Assembly (NCBI GenBank): GCA_043808235.1
Contig: JAZDFC010000031.1
Span: 117,788-181,787, forward strand
DNA length: 64,000 nucleotides
Direction of reading: 5' to 3'
Source of the DNA: JAZDFC01 sp043808235
GTDB lineage: Bacteria; Bacteroidota; Ignavibacteria; Ignavibacteriales; Melioribacteraceae
The notes beneath the pieces were generated by a model. It was not told the DNA's origin. It did not search any database and saw only the letters and a list, made by a program, of their open reading frames with translations. The position numbers and the translations under genes were made by a program. Of this stretch, positions 1 through 8,337 are shown in pieces; within the stretch, counting starts at the first letter, position 1; each line of letters opens with the position of its first letter.

Positions 1-2654
1 TTTACGGTATCGGCAACGTGGGCAAAGTCCGGTAAAATCGCGGTGAGAATATTTTTGCTCGACTTGAAAAATTTTTCGTTAAATATTATTCCCTCGTCGT
101 CGGGATACAGCGGAAGATAACGGATGGAGGCTTCAACAAGATCTTGGAAGAAGTGTGTTCCGAATGAAAGATCGGGAACATAATTTCCTTTCTTGCGTGC
201 GACTTCAATTAGCATAGCGGTATTGCTAATATCAGAATATGTAACACTAACACCAAGCTTAATATCGCCGCGGCTTCCCCATCTTCCGGGACCAAGCATA
301 ATAAATTTTCTTTTCGGCAGAATCTTATTCAATCTTCCTACCGCTCTTCCGACATGCAGCATTTTCTGTCTGTCGGTAATTTCACCGTAAGCAAACGGAT
401 CAACGTATACTATATGACTTATCTCCCCAACTTTTCCATTTGATACGTATTTGTTTGCGGTAAATATTATTTTTTCATGAGCCACATCTTTAGGGATGGG
501 ATCGGGTTCATGCTGTTTTAAATTACTCTGCGACCGGCATTGAAGCAGGTAAAAATCTTTTCCATCCGAAGCAAACTCAATATCCACCGGCATCTTCATT
601 TTAACTTCGAGAGTTTTGAGAATGGTGTGTATTAGTTTTACAAAATTGGTCTTTGTCACTAATCCTTCGAATGTAACTATTATATCGTCCTCGTGAAAAT
701 CCGTATCTAATCCGATTGGCTGGCGGATATGGTCGCCGCTTACAATCGAAATTACATTATTGATACCGGGAATGTTTTCACCGCATTCTTTCAGTAGTTC
801 CTGGATCGACATAGTTTCGAATTGATTAGTCTTCAGATTAATCACGTCAATTTTTTTTGGCGAGTAATAAATCTTTTCATCAAGCGTTACATTCACTTGT
901 AGATTTGGTTGTCCCGGGGCAAGCATTACCGGAAAATCATCGCTTACTCTATCAACAGCTCTTGTTCCCAATCCAGGTACAATTCTTACAAGTCCGTCTT
1001 CACGCTTTATTCTCGAGGACCAACGGAATTCATTATTACTGAATGCAACACCTGCAAATGTCGGTAAAAAATAATTCCCTATTTTTGTTCCAACTACTTC
1101 CTGGATCATTATTCCCATTTCTTCATGGAAGTCCGTAAGTCCTCTTTCTGCACGGTACTCAATCGGATCGGGACCGAATACGGATGAATATACTTCAGCA
1201 ATTGCATCCAACAAAGCATTTATTCTTTCCTGCTTATTCCCCTGGTTAGCAAGGAAAAGACTTTTATATTTGCCGGAAAATGCCGCGCCAACCTGATCTT
1301 CGAGCAAACTCGAACTTCTCACAACGAGAGGTTTATCGCCGAAATCATCAAGAGCAACGGATACGCCTTTAATAATATCCGGAGAGAATTCGGAGTTTTT
1401 AAAAAGCTGAACAATTTGAGGATATTCAAGCCGGACTTCATCAATGTCTTTGTATTTCTGCTCAAGCACTTCTTCGAGATTATTATATTGCATAAAATTT
1501 AAGATACCGTCGGATGTAATGTACCATGTCTTGGGTATTTTGATGTCTTTCAAAGCGAGATTCTCTTCGGCGCATCTTCTTAAAATATTCCCGGAAAGGA
1601 AAAGTCCTGCGCTCTTTCCGCCGAGCTTCCCGTGACTTTCGGGCGGATAAATCATTCTATCAATCAACTTGTAAAAATCCGTGAGCTTTACGTAATCCTT
1701 TGCCATACTGATATAATCAAGATCATCGGAAAAGAAGCGGCGAAGTAGTGATACTCTCAGTCCCTTAATAGTGGACGGAGAAAATTCAAATTTCTCCGGG
1801 GCCATATGGAAATATCTTCGGATAGCATCCCCAACCTCGGCAAGTGAAGTATCCTGATTTTCCACAACTTTTACAAGTGCACTGTTTCTATCTTCCTGTA
1901 TCCATTTCTGAATTTTTGCAAAGACGATTTCATGATCGAGATTCTGACTAACAAGATTGAATATCGACTCAACGTATTCATCGAAGTTTTCAATTTTTCT
2001 TTTCTTAAGAGGTCTATTTTCATCCGAAGAATTTGCTTCATCTCCGGAACGGGATGAGCCGGACTGTTTAAGCAGTATGTCGGCTTCTTCAATTCCGGAC
2101 CAAATTAATTGATGCAGCAGCTTACGCAAAAGACTCATAAATAGATTGGGATCCGTCTTCCGGATCATCTCGAGAACAATGCGCCATTCATCTTTCTCTT
2201 CAGTTTCCTGAAATTTATTTGTATCCAATTCTTTAAAAACATTTCTTAATCGCCTGTGAAGAATAAAATGACCGATCCTATCCGCAATTGTATCAAGCAG
2301 TTTTTTCTCTTCTCGTAAAAACGGTCCAATTACAGAGTTGGGTCTATCCTCTTTGTAATAAACTGTAAGATTGCCTATTATTTCATCCTGCACAACAATG
2401 TGCGAAGAAATGAACCAGGGCGAAATTGTGAAGTCTGGCGAAAGGTATTCATGCCCATCGCACAATATCCGTGCACAACAAATATCCGCATACTGCCAGC
2501 CGTGGGGAATTGCATAAACAACAGATTGAAGTATATCATCCTCCATCAAATCGCGCGTACCAATTATTTCTTCCACTCGATATAGACAGTTTAATTCTTT
2601 GGCTCTTTCCTGAAGTTCGGAAACTAAAGTTTCGATTGATTTTTTTGAAGTCAT
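1..2654 (-). CDS. PEP/pyruvate-binding (PPDK N-terminal-like) protein with N-terminal GAF-like region, partial
   Basis: The reading frame is open from an ATG at 2654 to the left edge, so at least 884 residues are present and the C-terminus is missing. Residues ~25-170 look like a GAF-type sensory domain. After a charged linker come 'GKLGGKSAGLFL' and 'LVVRSSSLLEDQ', the nucleotide-binding signature of pyruvate phosphate dikinase/PEP synthase N-terminal domains. Further on are 'MLGPGRWGSRGD' and 'GTHFFQDL', which recur in the next gene. The ATG overlaps the stop of the upstream gene by 4 bases (ATGA) and has GGAG 10 bases before it, which supports both the start and translational coupling. I see no phosphohistidine motif (TSHAA type) in the visible part. 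It may be a regulatory or signalling relative of PEP synthase rather than a gluconeogenic enzyme; that is inference. Confidence 0.85.
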   Translation of the reverse strand, partial: MTSKKSIETLVSELQERAKELNCLYRVEEIIGTRDLMEDDILQSVVYAIPHGWQYADICCARILCDGHEYLSPDFTISPWFISSHIVVQDEIIGNLTVYYKEDRPNSVIGPFLREEKKLLDTIADRIGHFILHRRLRNVFKELDTNKFQETEEKDEWRIVLEMIRKTDPNLFMSLLRKLLHQLIWSGIEEADILLKQSGSSRSGDEANSSDENRPLKKRKIENFDEYVESIFNLVSQNLDHEIVFAKIQKWIQEDRNSALVKVVENQDTSLAEVGDAIRRYFHMAPEKFEFSPSTIKGLRVSLLRRFFSDDLDYISMAKDYVKLTDFYKLIDRMIYPPESHGKLGGKSAGLFLSGNILRRCAEENLALKDIKIPKTWYITSDGILNFMQYNNLEEVLEQKYKDIDEVRLEYPQIVQLFKNSEFSPDIIKGVSVALDDFGDKPLVVRSSSLLEDQVGAAFSGKYKSLFLANQGNKQERINALLDAIAEVYSSVFGPDPIEYRAERGLTDFHEEMGIMIQEVVGTKIGNYFLPTFAGVAFSNNEFRWSSRIKREDGLVRIVPGLGTRAVDRVSDDFPVMLAPGQPNLQVNVTLDEKIYYSPKKIDVINLKTNQFETMSIQELLKECGENIPGINNVISIVSGDHIRQPIGLDTDFHEDDIIVTFEGLVTKTNFVKLIHTILKTLEVKMKMPVDIEFASDGKDFYLLQCRSQSNLKQHEPDPIPKDVAHEKIIFTANKYVSNGKVGEISHIVYVDPFAYGEITDRQKMLHVGRAVGRLNKILPKRKFIMLGPGRWGSRGDIKLGVSVTYSDISNTAMLIEVARKKGNYVPDLSFGTHFFQDLVEASIRYLPLYPDDEGIIFNEKFFKSSKNILTAILPDFAHVADTV

Positions 2655-4399
2655 ATTTTAATTACTCCACTTCCCGTTTTACCGTCTATCTTTATTTTTA
2701 ACGGATTTGAAAGTTTTATATGTTTAACAAATTTTAATTCTTTTTGTGCAGGCTGATTCTCAAGCCATTCCCAATTTATTTTATACTTACCTTCGTGATG
2801 CAGCGAAAAGTAAGCTACTTTGAAACTCGTTAGATTATGGAAGAAATGAGAGCCCTGACTTAGCTCCACATTTATTCCTGGCAGTGTCGATTCAATAATA
2901 ACTTTTGCACAGGATATTTGTCCCCAATCAACAGGGATACCAAGCCAGGGATCGGAGCTGCCCCATCTTCCGAATCCGATTAATAAATATTTCGATTCGT
3001 TGTCCAGGAAGTCCTTATTTATTTCTTCAATTTCATCAGCTATTTCACGAGTAAATTTCGCCTCGAAACTTTTGGGCTTAACAAATACAATGTCATAAAT
3101 ATTTTCGATTGTACCGTTGCCCATTACTTTTTCTGAAGCGGCAACATTATTTTCCGCTTTCAATTCATCCGGTTCGATTTTTACTTCTTCTTCCAATACC
3201 ATCATCGGGCGGACCTGCAGAAATCCAAAATCCATCCTTTTATTGTCTTTACCGAAGTTGAATGCAAATTCGGTTTCTACCGGATTGCTGTAAGCTTCCT
3301 CGCATACTACGAGCATGTGTTTAATGAACTCGTTGAATTTGAACATATTAAATTGCAGCAGTGGCGCGAAATTTACTATTCGCGGTCCATTATTACCAAT
3401 TCCCGGAGAAATTCGATTTGAAGCGGGATCGAATGTGGAAGCAATGTTTTTTAGCGCTTCATCTTTTTCAGCATCGTTTAAATTCGATTCAACCAAATAC
3501 TCGGTTTCTTTCGTTGGATCGTAATGCTCTATCTTTCCCATATTTATTGCCCAGAAATTATTCTGGGTATTTTTCATCATGTCATTTGGACTCGCAAACG
3601 GTGGAGGCGTTTTGGGGAATGCGGGGGAGTACGTCCAGGTTATGCCGCCATCAACAATTGTTTTGCCCAAACCCAAAGCTAAATTAATTATTCCCTGCCC
3701 GGGTTTGGATTTTCCAATTGGGTAATAATTGAATGACCGGGCAACGCCCGAGACTGTTGGATAATATCTATCGTAACGTCTTTCACCAATTACTTCCTGA
3801 ATTATCACCGCCATCTTTTCTTCAGACGGAGAATGATGCGTAGCTTTCAAATAATCTTTAGCAGCTTTGAAAAATACTGATGCATAAACAAATTTTATCG
3901 CTTCATCAAGTTTTCTAAAACGGTCATCAATATTAAGTTGATTATTTGGAATCATTTTAGTTGCATATATTCCCGCGAAAGGTTCTTCTTTTTGATCTTC
4001 AAGTAAACTTGATGAGCGCACAGCAAGCGGCGTATGTAAATTTTGAATAATCGATCTTAAATCGCCAAGAACTTCTGCTGGTAAATCAGCATGCATAAAT
4101 GCATTCGCAATCCTAACATCCGAATCGTTTGATAATGCGATGTCGTACAATCCGTTCCTTTCCATAAACGCATCGAACACGGAAGTTTTAAGAACAACGA
4201 GATGTGGAATATGAACATTAATTTGAGGAAAGTTGGAAGAACTAATGTTGGAAGATATATGCTTTTTGATAAACGCTAAACCGCTTGCTTTTCCACCAAT
4301 TCCACCCTTGCCGATTGTAGTAAATTCTTCGGTTGATTCTAAAAACTTGCGGTCGAATTCAGGGTAATTATTTTCTGTACTCAAATTTTTTCTTTCCAT
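2651..4399 (-). CDS. PEP/pyruvate-binding domain protein (PPDK N-terminal-like)
   Basis: Complete 582-aa protein, paralogous to the gene it overlaps downstream. It has 'GKGGIGGKASGLAFI' near residue 32 and 'LAVRSSSLLEDQ' near residue 125, the ATP-grasp-like signature of pyruvate phosphate dikinase N-terminal domains. 'LIGFGRWGSSDPWLG' and 'GSHFFHNL' lie in the C-terminal quarter. It is much shorter than PEP synthase (about 800 aa) and has neither the swivelling phosphohistidine domain nor the PEP-binding TIM barrel, so it cannot run the full PEP synthase cycle alone. The start lies just after a long inverted repeat that separates it from gdhA, and its stop overlaps the next start by 4 bases. 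Function is unknown; the two proteins may act together. Confidence 0.85.
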   Translation of the reverse strand: MERKNLSTENNYPEFDRKFLESTEEFTTIGKGGIGGKASGLAFIKKHISSNISSSNFPQINVHIPHLVVLKTSVFDAFMERNGLYDIALSNDSDVRIANAFMHADLPAEVLGDLRSIIQNLHTPLAVRSSSLLEDQKEEPFAGIYATKMIPNNQLNIDDRFRKLDEAIKFVYASVFFKAAKDYLKATHHSPSEEKMAVIIQEVIGERRYDRYYPTVSGVARSFNYYPIGKSKPGQGIINLALGLGKTIVDGGITWTYSPAFPKTPPPFASPNDMMKNTQNNFWAINMGKIEHYDPTKETEYLVESNLNDAEKDEALKNIASTFDPASNRISPGIGNNGPRIVNFAPLLQFNMFKFNEFIKHMLVVCEEAYSNPVETEFAFNFGKDNKRMDFGFLQVRPMMVLEEEVKIEPDELKAENNVAASEKVMGNGTIENIYDIVFVKPKSFEAKFTREIADEIEEINKDFLDNESKYLLIGFGRWGSSDPWLGIPVDWGQISCAKVIIESTLPGINVELSQGSHFFHNLTSFKVAYFSLHHEGKYKINWEWLENQPAQKELKFVKHIKLSNPLKIKIDGKTGSGVIKI

Positions 4400-4413
4400 G
4401 AAAGACTCAAAAT

Positions 4414-4506
4414 AAAAGGGGTTGTCGTCGTATTCAAACTAATAAAAAAATTAATCAGTTTTAAGTCCTTATGGAAAGAATATTATATCGTTAGACAACC
4501 CCTTTT
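4414..4506 (-). terminator. Long inverted repeat between gdhA and the PEP-binding genes (terminator or attenuator)
   Basis: A perfect 13-base inverted repeat (AAAAGGGGTTGTC at 4414-4426, GACAACCCCTTTT at 4494-4506) closes a 67-base loop that holds a second possible hairpin (AAACTGAT with ATTAGTTT on the minus strand). On the minus strand it follows the gdhA stop and ends in CCCCTTTTATTTT, 15 bases before the next start. This fits a terminator that leaks into the downstream pair, or a leader control element. Confidence 0.55.
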
Positions 4507-4531
4507 GTTTATTAATTAAGAAAAAAATTCC

Positions 4532-5818
4532 TTATAACCAGCCTCTATCTTTGCATGCTTGAGCAACCCGGCTGACAGCTATCACATAAGCCGCATCGCG
4601 CATGAATAATTTTTTCTTCCGAGCCAGTTCGCTTACTGCAAGATAAGCTGAAGTCATCTTCAAATCGAGTTTGCTCAAGACTTCGTCTTTTTCCCAAAAA
4701 TAATTCATGTTCGATTGAACCTGTTCAAAATAGCTGCAGGTAACACCGCCCGCATTTGCCAGGAAGTCGGGAATAACAAAGATGTTGTTCTCCATATAAA
4801 ATTTATCCGCTTCGGGTGTCGAAGGACCGTTGGCGCCTTCGGCAACCAATTTAACGCGCTTGCTGATCAGTTGAACATTTTCTTTGTTGATCTGATTTTC
4901 CAGTGCAGCCGGCACCAAAATATCAACATCCTGCGATAACCATGCATCAGCATCGAGAACTTCGTAACCTAATTCTTTTGCTTTATCTTTATCAATTCCG
5001 CCATAACGATTCGTGATTTTCCTGAGTTCATTCAAATCAACACCGTTAGTTTTTTTGAATGAATAAGAAGTTTGATCTTCCTGATCCCAACACGAAACGC
5101 AAATCGCTTTGCCGCCGAGTAGATGATATAGTTCAATAGCATACTGGGAAACATTTCCGAATCCCTGGAATGAACCGAGAGTATCTTCAATCTTGATACC
5201 CATTTCTTTTAAAGCTTCGCGAACGGTGAACATTACGCCATAACCGGTAGCTTCGGTTCTACCGAGCGAACCGCCCATACCAACCGGTTTGCCTGTGATA
5301 AAACCTGGATATTTTCCACCATGGATAGTCTCAAATTCATCGAGCATCCAGAGCATGTGTTGTGCATTCGTCATTACGTCCGGAGCCGGAACATCATTTA
5401 TTGGACCTACATTTTTCGCCATCTGACGAACCCATCCACGACATATTTGCTCTTGTTCTCTCATGCTTAAATTATGAGGATCGCAAATCACTCCTCCTTT
5501 ACCGCCGCCGAGAGGTATATCAACAACGGAACATTTCCATGTCATCCAAGTTGCAAGTGCGCGTACCGTATCTAAAGTCTCCTGTGGGTGAAATCTAATA
5601 CCGCCTTTCGCAGGTCCTCTTGCATCGTTATGCTGTACTCTGAATCCTTTGAATACTTTTGTTGTTCCGTCATCCATTTTTACCGGAATGCTGAACGAAT
5701 ACTCACGTAAAGGCTGCCTTAATAATTGTCTCGTAGCATCATCGAGAGAAATTAAATCGGCTACACGATCAAATTGAGATTGAGCCATTTCGAAAGCATT
5801 GAATAATTTACTTGCCAT
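4532..5818 (-). CDS. gdhA: Glu/Leu/Phe/Val dehydrogenase (glutamate dehydrogenase)
   Basis: This 428-aa cytoplasmic enzyme matches the hexameric glutamate dehydrogenase family in length and order of motifs. It carries the substrate-binding stretch 'GPAKGGIRFHP', the active-site lysine region 'VDIPLGGGKGGV', 'NDVPAPDVMT', the nucleotide-fold 'GFGNVSQYAIEL', and 'VAEGANGPSTPEAD'. It interconverts glutamate and 2-oxoglutarate with NAD(P)+, linking nitrogen assimilation to the TCA cycle; cofactor preference cannot be read safely. The ATG at 5818 has AGGGGAT a few bases upstream. A long inverted repeat follows the gene. Leucine/valine dehydrogenase relatives are shorter (about 350 aa), so glutamate is the preferred call. 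Confidence 0.93.
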   Translation of the reverse strand: MASKLFNAFEMAQSQFDRVADLISLDDATRQLLRQPLREYSFSIPVKMDDGTTKVFKGFRVQHNDARGPAKGGIRFHPQETLDTVRALATWMTWKCSVVDIPLGGGKGGVICDPHNLSMREQEQICRGWVRQMAKNVGPINDVPAPDVMTNAQHMLWMLDEFETIHGGKYPGFITGKPVGMGGSLGRTEATGYGVMFTVREALKEMGIKIEDTLGSFQGFGNVSQYAIELYHLLGGKAICVSCWDQEDQTSYSFKKTNGVDLNELRKITNRYGGIDKDKAKELGYEVLDADAWLSQDVDILVPAALENQINKENVQLISKRVKLVAEGANGPSTPEADKFYMENNIFVIPDFLANAGGVTCSYFEQVQSNMNYFWEKDEVLSKLDLKMTSAYLAVSELARKKKLFMRDAAYVIAVSRVAQACKDRGWL

Positions 5819-6262
5819 AAAAATCCCCTAAGAATATGATTAACTGAATTTGTTTGTTATTGTTTTGACTAGTTGATTTACTATAAGATATGTTCGAATT
5901 GATGTTCATAAAATGTTTTTTTCTGCACTGAAAAAATATCATTTACCTTTCTGATAAGCAAAGAATTCGCATGACGGGAAATGTGTTCAATACCTAACAT
6001 AGTTTTCTTATACCATGAATTGCCATTAATAAAAAAGTAGAAATCGAAGTTTCCATTCAATTACTTCGAAGATTTCACTTTATTCTTTCTTCTTTTTAGG
6101 TTGAAAATTTTATGATGAATTGCCAACCGCCACAAATGTTAAAATTGAAAACCGTTCAGTAATATTCAATAATTTTTCTATTTCATCTTCAGCAGCAATT
6201 AAAATGTTACCGATATCTTCCACCGAGGATAATGTTGAGATGCTATGATTCTAAGACTAATT
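5819..6262. other. 444-base intergenic region: gdhA promoter side, protease terminator, short in-frame relic
   Basis: The right part of this region is the 3' trailer of the protease gene and the left part the leader of gdhA. It holds the hairpin at 6031-6080 described separately. Right after the protease stop, the same frame continues through three TAG codons and then stays open for about 45 codons to a TAA at 6110. I see no other coding or RNA signal. Confidence 0.6.
6031..6080 (-). terminator. Rho-independent terminator candidate for the trypsin-like protease gene
   Basis: On the minus strand an imperfect stem pairs AAGTGAAATC-TT-CGAAGT with ACTTCG-ATTT-CT-ACTTT across a 12-base loop, and a run of six T follows immediately. 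It lies about 180 bases downstream of the protease stop. Confidence 0.5.
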
Positions 6263-7870
6263 CTATTTCACTTCGATGAGACAGATGTATTTTTGAACGG
6301 ACTGAATAACTTCGGTTAAGGTTTTTGTACCGGATGATTGAGAATGGATCATTACTTGCGATTGCGGAATATTTTTTACTAAATCACTCAAATAGAATGA
6401 TTTCATTGCATAAGCTACACTTTCAGCGCCCGAATGTTTTCCGGTGATAATTCCCAACAGATTCCCGGATTTGTCGAAAAGAGGGCCGCCGCTATTGCCG
6501 GAATTGATTGGCATAGTCAATTGATAATATTTGTTGTCATCGAGAAAACCCGAATTCGAACTGACTAAGCCGATATTCAGTTTAACAGATTTTCCCATAG
6601 TTTCGATTAAAGGATAACCCAAAGTGAAAACATCTGTACCTAATTCAGCTTCTGCTGGATTGATTGAATAAGGAATTTCATCAAATGCTGCGAATCCGCT
6701 ATCGTCAATGCCCAGGACAGCCAGATCATTTATTTTATCCGAAAACAAAACCCTGGCATCATAACCAATATTATTTTTGTCAGTACTGAACTTTATGGAA
6801 ATCTCGTTAGCGCCCTCAACAACATGATAGCTCGTAGCAATTAAACCATCCTTCGAGATTGCAAAGCCTGTTCCGCTTGAAGCAAATCCCGATGGTTTTA
6901 CAGATTTACCCTGAGAGAAAGGCGGATACATTTTTATATATTTGGATGAAGCACCAATTTTCGGATCAAGAAAGTCAATCTTCAAAAAGTGTTCCTCGGC
7001 GGTAGATAAATACACCTCTGCGCTCTTAGATTTATCGGCAAGTACCCAATCAACTTTATAAAAATCTTTAATCGCGGTCTGTCTTATATTCCCTTTAAGC
7101 TCCCCTTCATTCCAATCGAGTTTATTCTTTGCACCCGAAAGATAAATTATATCATAGTTACTTTTATTTTTTATAATGCCTATTCTATACTGATCCTCAG
7201 CGCCAAATTTCTCGTAAATGCCTTCAATTTTATCCGCCGGATTATTGCTAAAATATTCTGTCATTTCCTTTTCATTCCAACTTGTAATAACGGAAAGCAA
7301 TTTATATGATTTGTTAGGATCAAATAGGACTGTTTGCCAATACATATCTTTAAAAAATCCCAGAAGAGATTCATCCCAGTTGGAGCCGATATAATAATCT
7401 ATATTTTTAGCAAATTGAAATTCATCTTTATTGCATGAGGTAAACGATAAAATAATTTTCGAAATATAATTTTCTGCATAATCGAAATGGATTTGGAATA
7501 TAGCCGCGGTTGTCAAGGAAACTGACCTATCTAACTGCTCTTGTTCATCCAAACTGATGGCTACATTTTGCATTCCGATGCCCTGAAGATAAGTAGTTAA
7601 TAATTTTCTGTATTTACTAAGGAACAGACTATCGTCCAAAATCATCGGCGGGATTTTATCTGAAGTAATAACATAAACGGAATTAACACCGCTTAGGAAA
7701 TCTTTGAAATCAAGTTTATTATTACTTTGGAATGAAGTGTGAAATTGAACGGAAGATATATCATTTACGATTTTTGAAGAATCATCCACCGACGGTGTTC
7801 TGCACTGAACAACTTCCGAATAGAATATTGCTGTTGCGATGGCGGCGATATAAAAAATCTTATGATACAT
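6263..7870 (-). CDS. Secreted trypsin-like serine protease (HtrA-type S1 fold), C-terminal catalytic domain
   Basis: This 535-aa protein has an N-terminal signal peptide (hydrophobic residues 4-20, 'SEVVQC' near the likely cleavage site), an unrecognised region to about residue 320, and a trypsin-like domain with an intact triad: His349 in 'ATSYHVVEG', Asp382 in 'INDLAVLG', and Ser460 in 'NSGNSGGPLF'. 'GYPLIETMGKSVKLNIG' fits the loop before the serine in HtrA/DegP proteases. No PDZ domain follows: only about 60 residues remain after the nucleophile. It probably acts in the periplasm or outside the cell; substrate unknown. The reading frame continues beyond three TAG codons (see findings). 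It is transcribed divergently from the TPR gene. Confidence 0.85.
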   Translation of the reverse strand: MYHKIFYIAAIATAIFYSEVVQCRTPSVDDSSKIVNDISSVQFHTSFQSNNKLDFKDFLSGVNSVYVITSDKIPPMILDDSLFLSKYRKLLTTYLQGIGMQNVAISLDEQEQLDRSVSLTTAAIFQIHFDYAENYISKIILSFTSCNKDEFQFAKNIDYYIGSNWDESLLGFFKDMYWQTVLFDPNKSYKLLSVITSWNEKEMTEYFSNNPADKIEGIYEKFGAEDQYRIGIIKNKSNYDIIYLSGAKNKLDWNEGELKGNIRQTAIKDFYKVDWVLADKSKSAEVYLSTAEEHFLKIDFLDPKIGASSKYIKMYPPFSQGKSVKPSGFASSGTGFAISKDGLIATSYHVVEGANEISIKFSTDKNNIGYDARVLFSDKINDLAVLGIDDSGFAAFDEIPYSINPAEAELGTDVFTLGYPLIETMGKSVKLNIGLVSSNSGFLDDNKYYQLTMPINSGNSGGPLFDKSGNLLGIITGKHSGAESVAYAMKSFYLSDLVKNIPQSQVMIHSQSSGTKTLTEVIQSVQKYICLIEVK

Positions 7871-8337
7871 ATTATTAACATTTTTTTATAATATTTACTT
7901 AAGACCATCATCGAGATATTTTTTAAAAAGTTCAGTGGTATTTTCTTTGCATATTCTTTTATACAACAGAGTGAATTTTTATTCGAAAACAACCGCTATG
8001 CAAAACGAAGACTCGATGTTGAATTTGCCCGAAATTCGGGCATTTTTGTCCATAATATAAACCCAATCTTCTCCTATGGTACTGCGTTTTGCCGGCCCAA
8101 AGACATAAATATATTTTTATAACCTATTGCTATTATCTTTTGCATTAGTTATTTTCTTCCAAGAAGAACAAAGTATTCCAACTTCTTTCAAATATTGTTC
8201 ACATTCCTCTACTCGATACTTTTTGTGCTGATGTTCTTTCTTCTAAAAGAGATTAGTTAAGTTATCTCTTGTGTTAAGAAAATATTTACCTATTCCTGTT
8301 AATTAATTATTATTCACAATGATTTACGGGAGGTAAC
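7871..8337. other. 467-base divergent intergenic region with a hairpin-T run
   Basis: The region separates the minus-strand protease from the plus-strand TPR gene and should hold both promoters. It contains a terminator-like hairpin (8026-8047) pointing toward the TPR gene and ends in a strong Shine-Dalgarno GGGAGG (8328-8333) four bases before the ATG. I see no supported coding sequence; a 20-codon reading frame across the hairpin is not convincing. Confidence 0.5.
8026..8047 (+). terminator. Hairpin plus T5 in the leader of the TPR gene
   Basis: TGCCCG (8026-8031) pairs with CGGGCA (8037-8042) around AAATT and is followed by TTTTT, a compact intrinsic-terminator shape on the plus strand. 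No plus-strand gene lies upstream, so it is either an attenuator in the leader of the TPR gene, the end of a small transcript, or chance. Confidence 0.35.
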
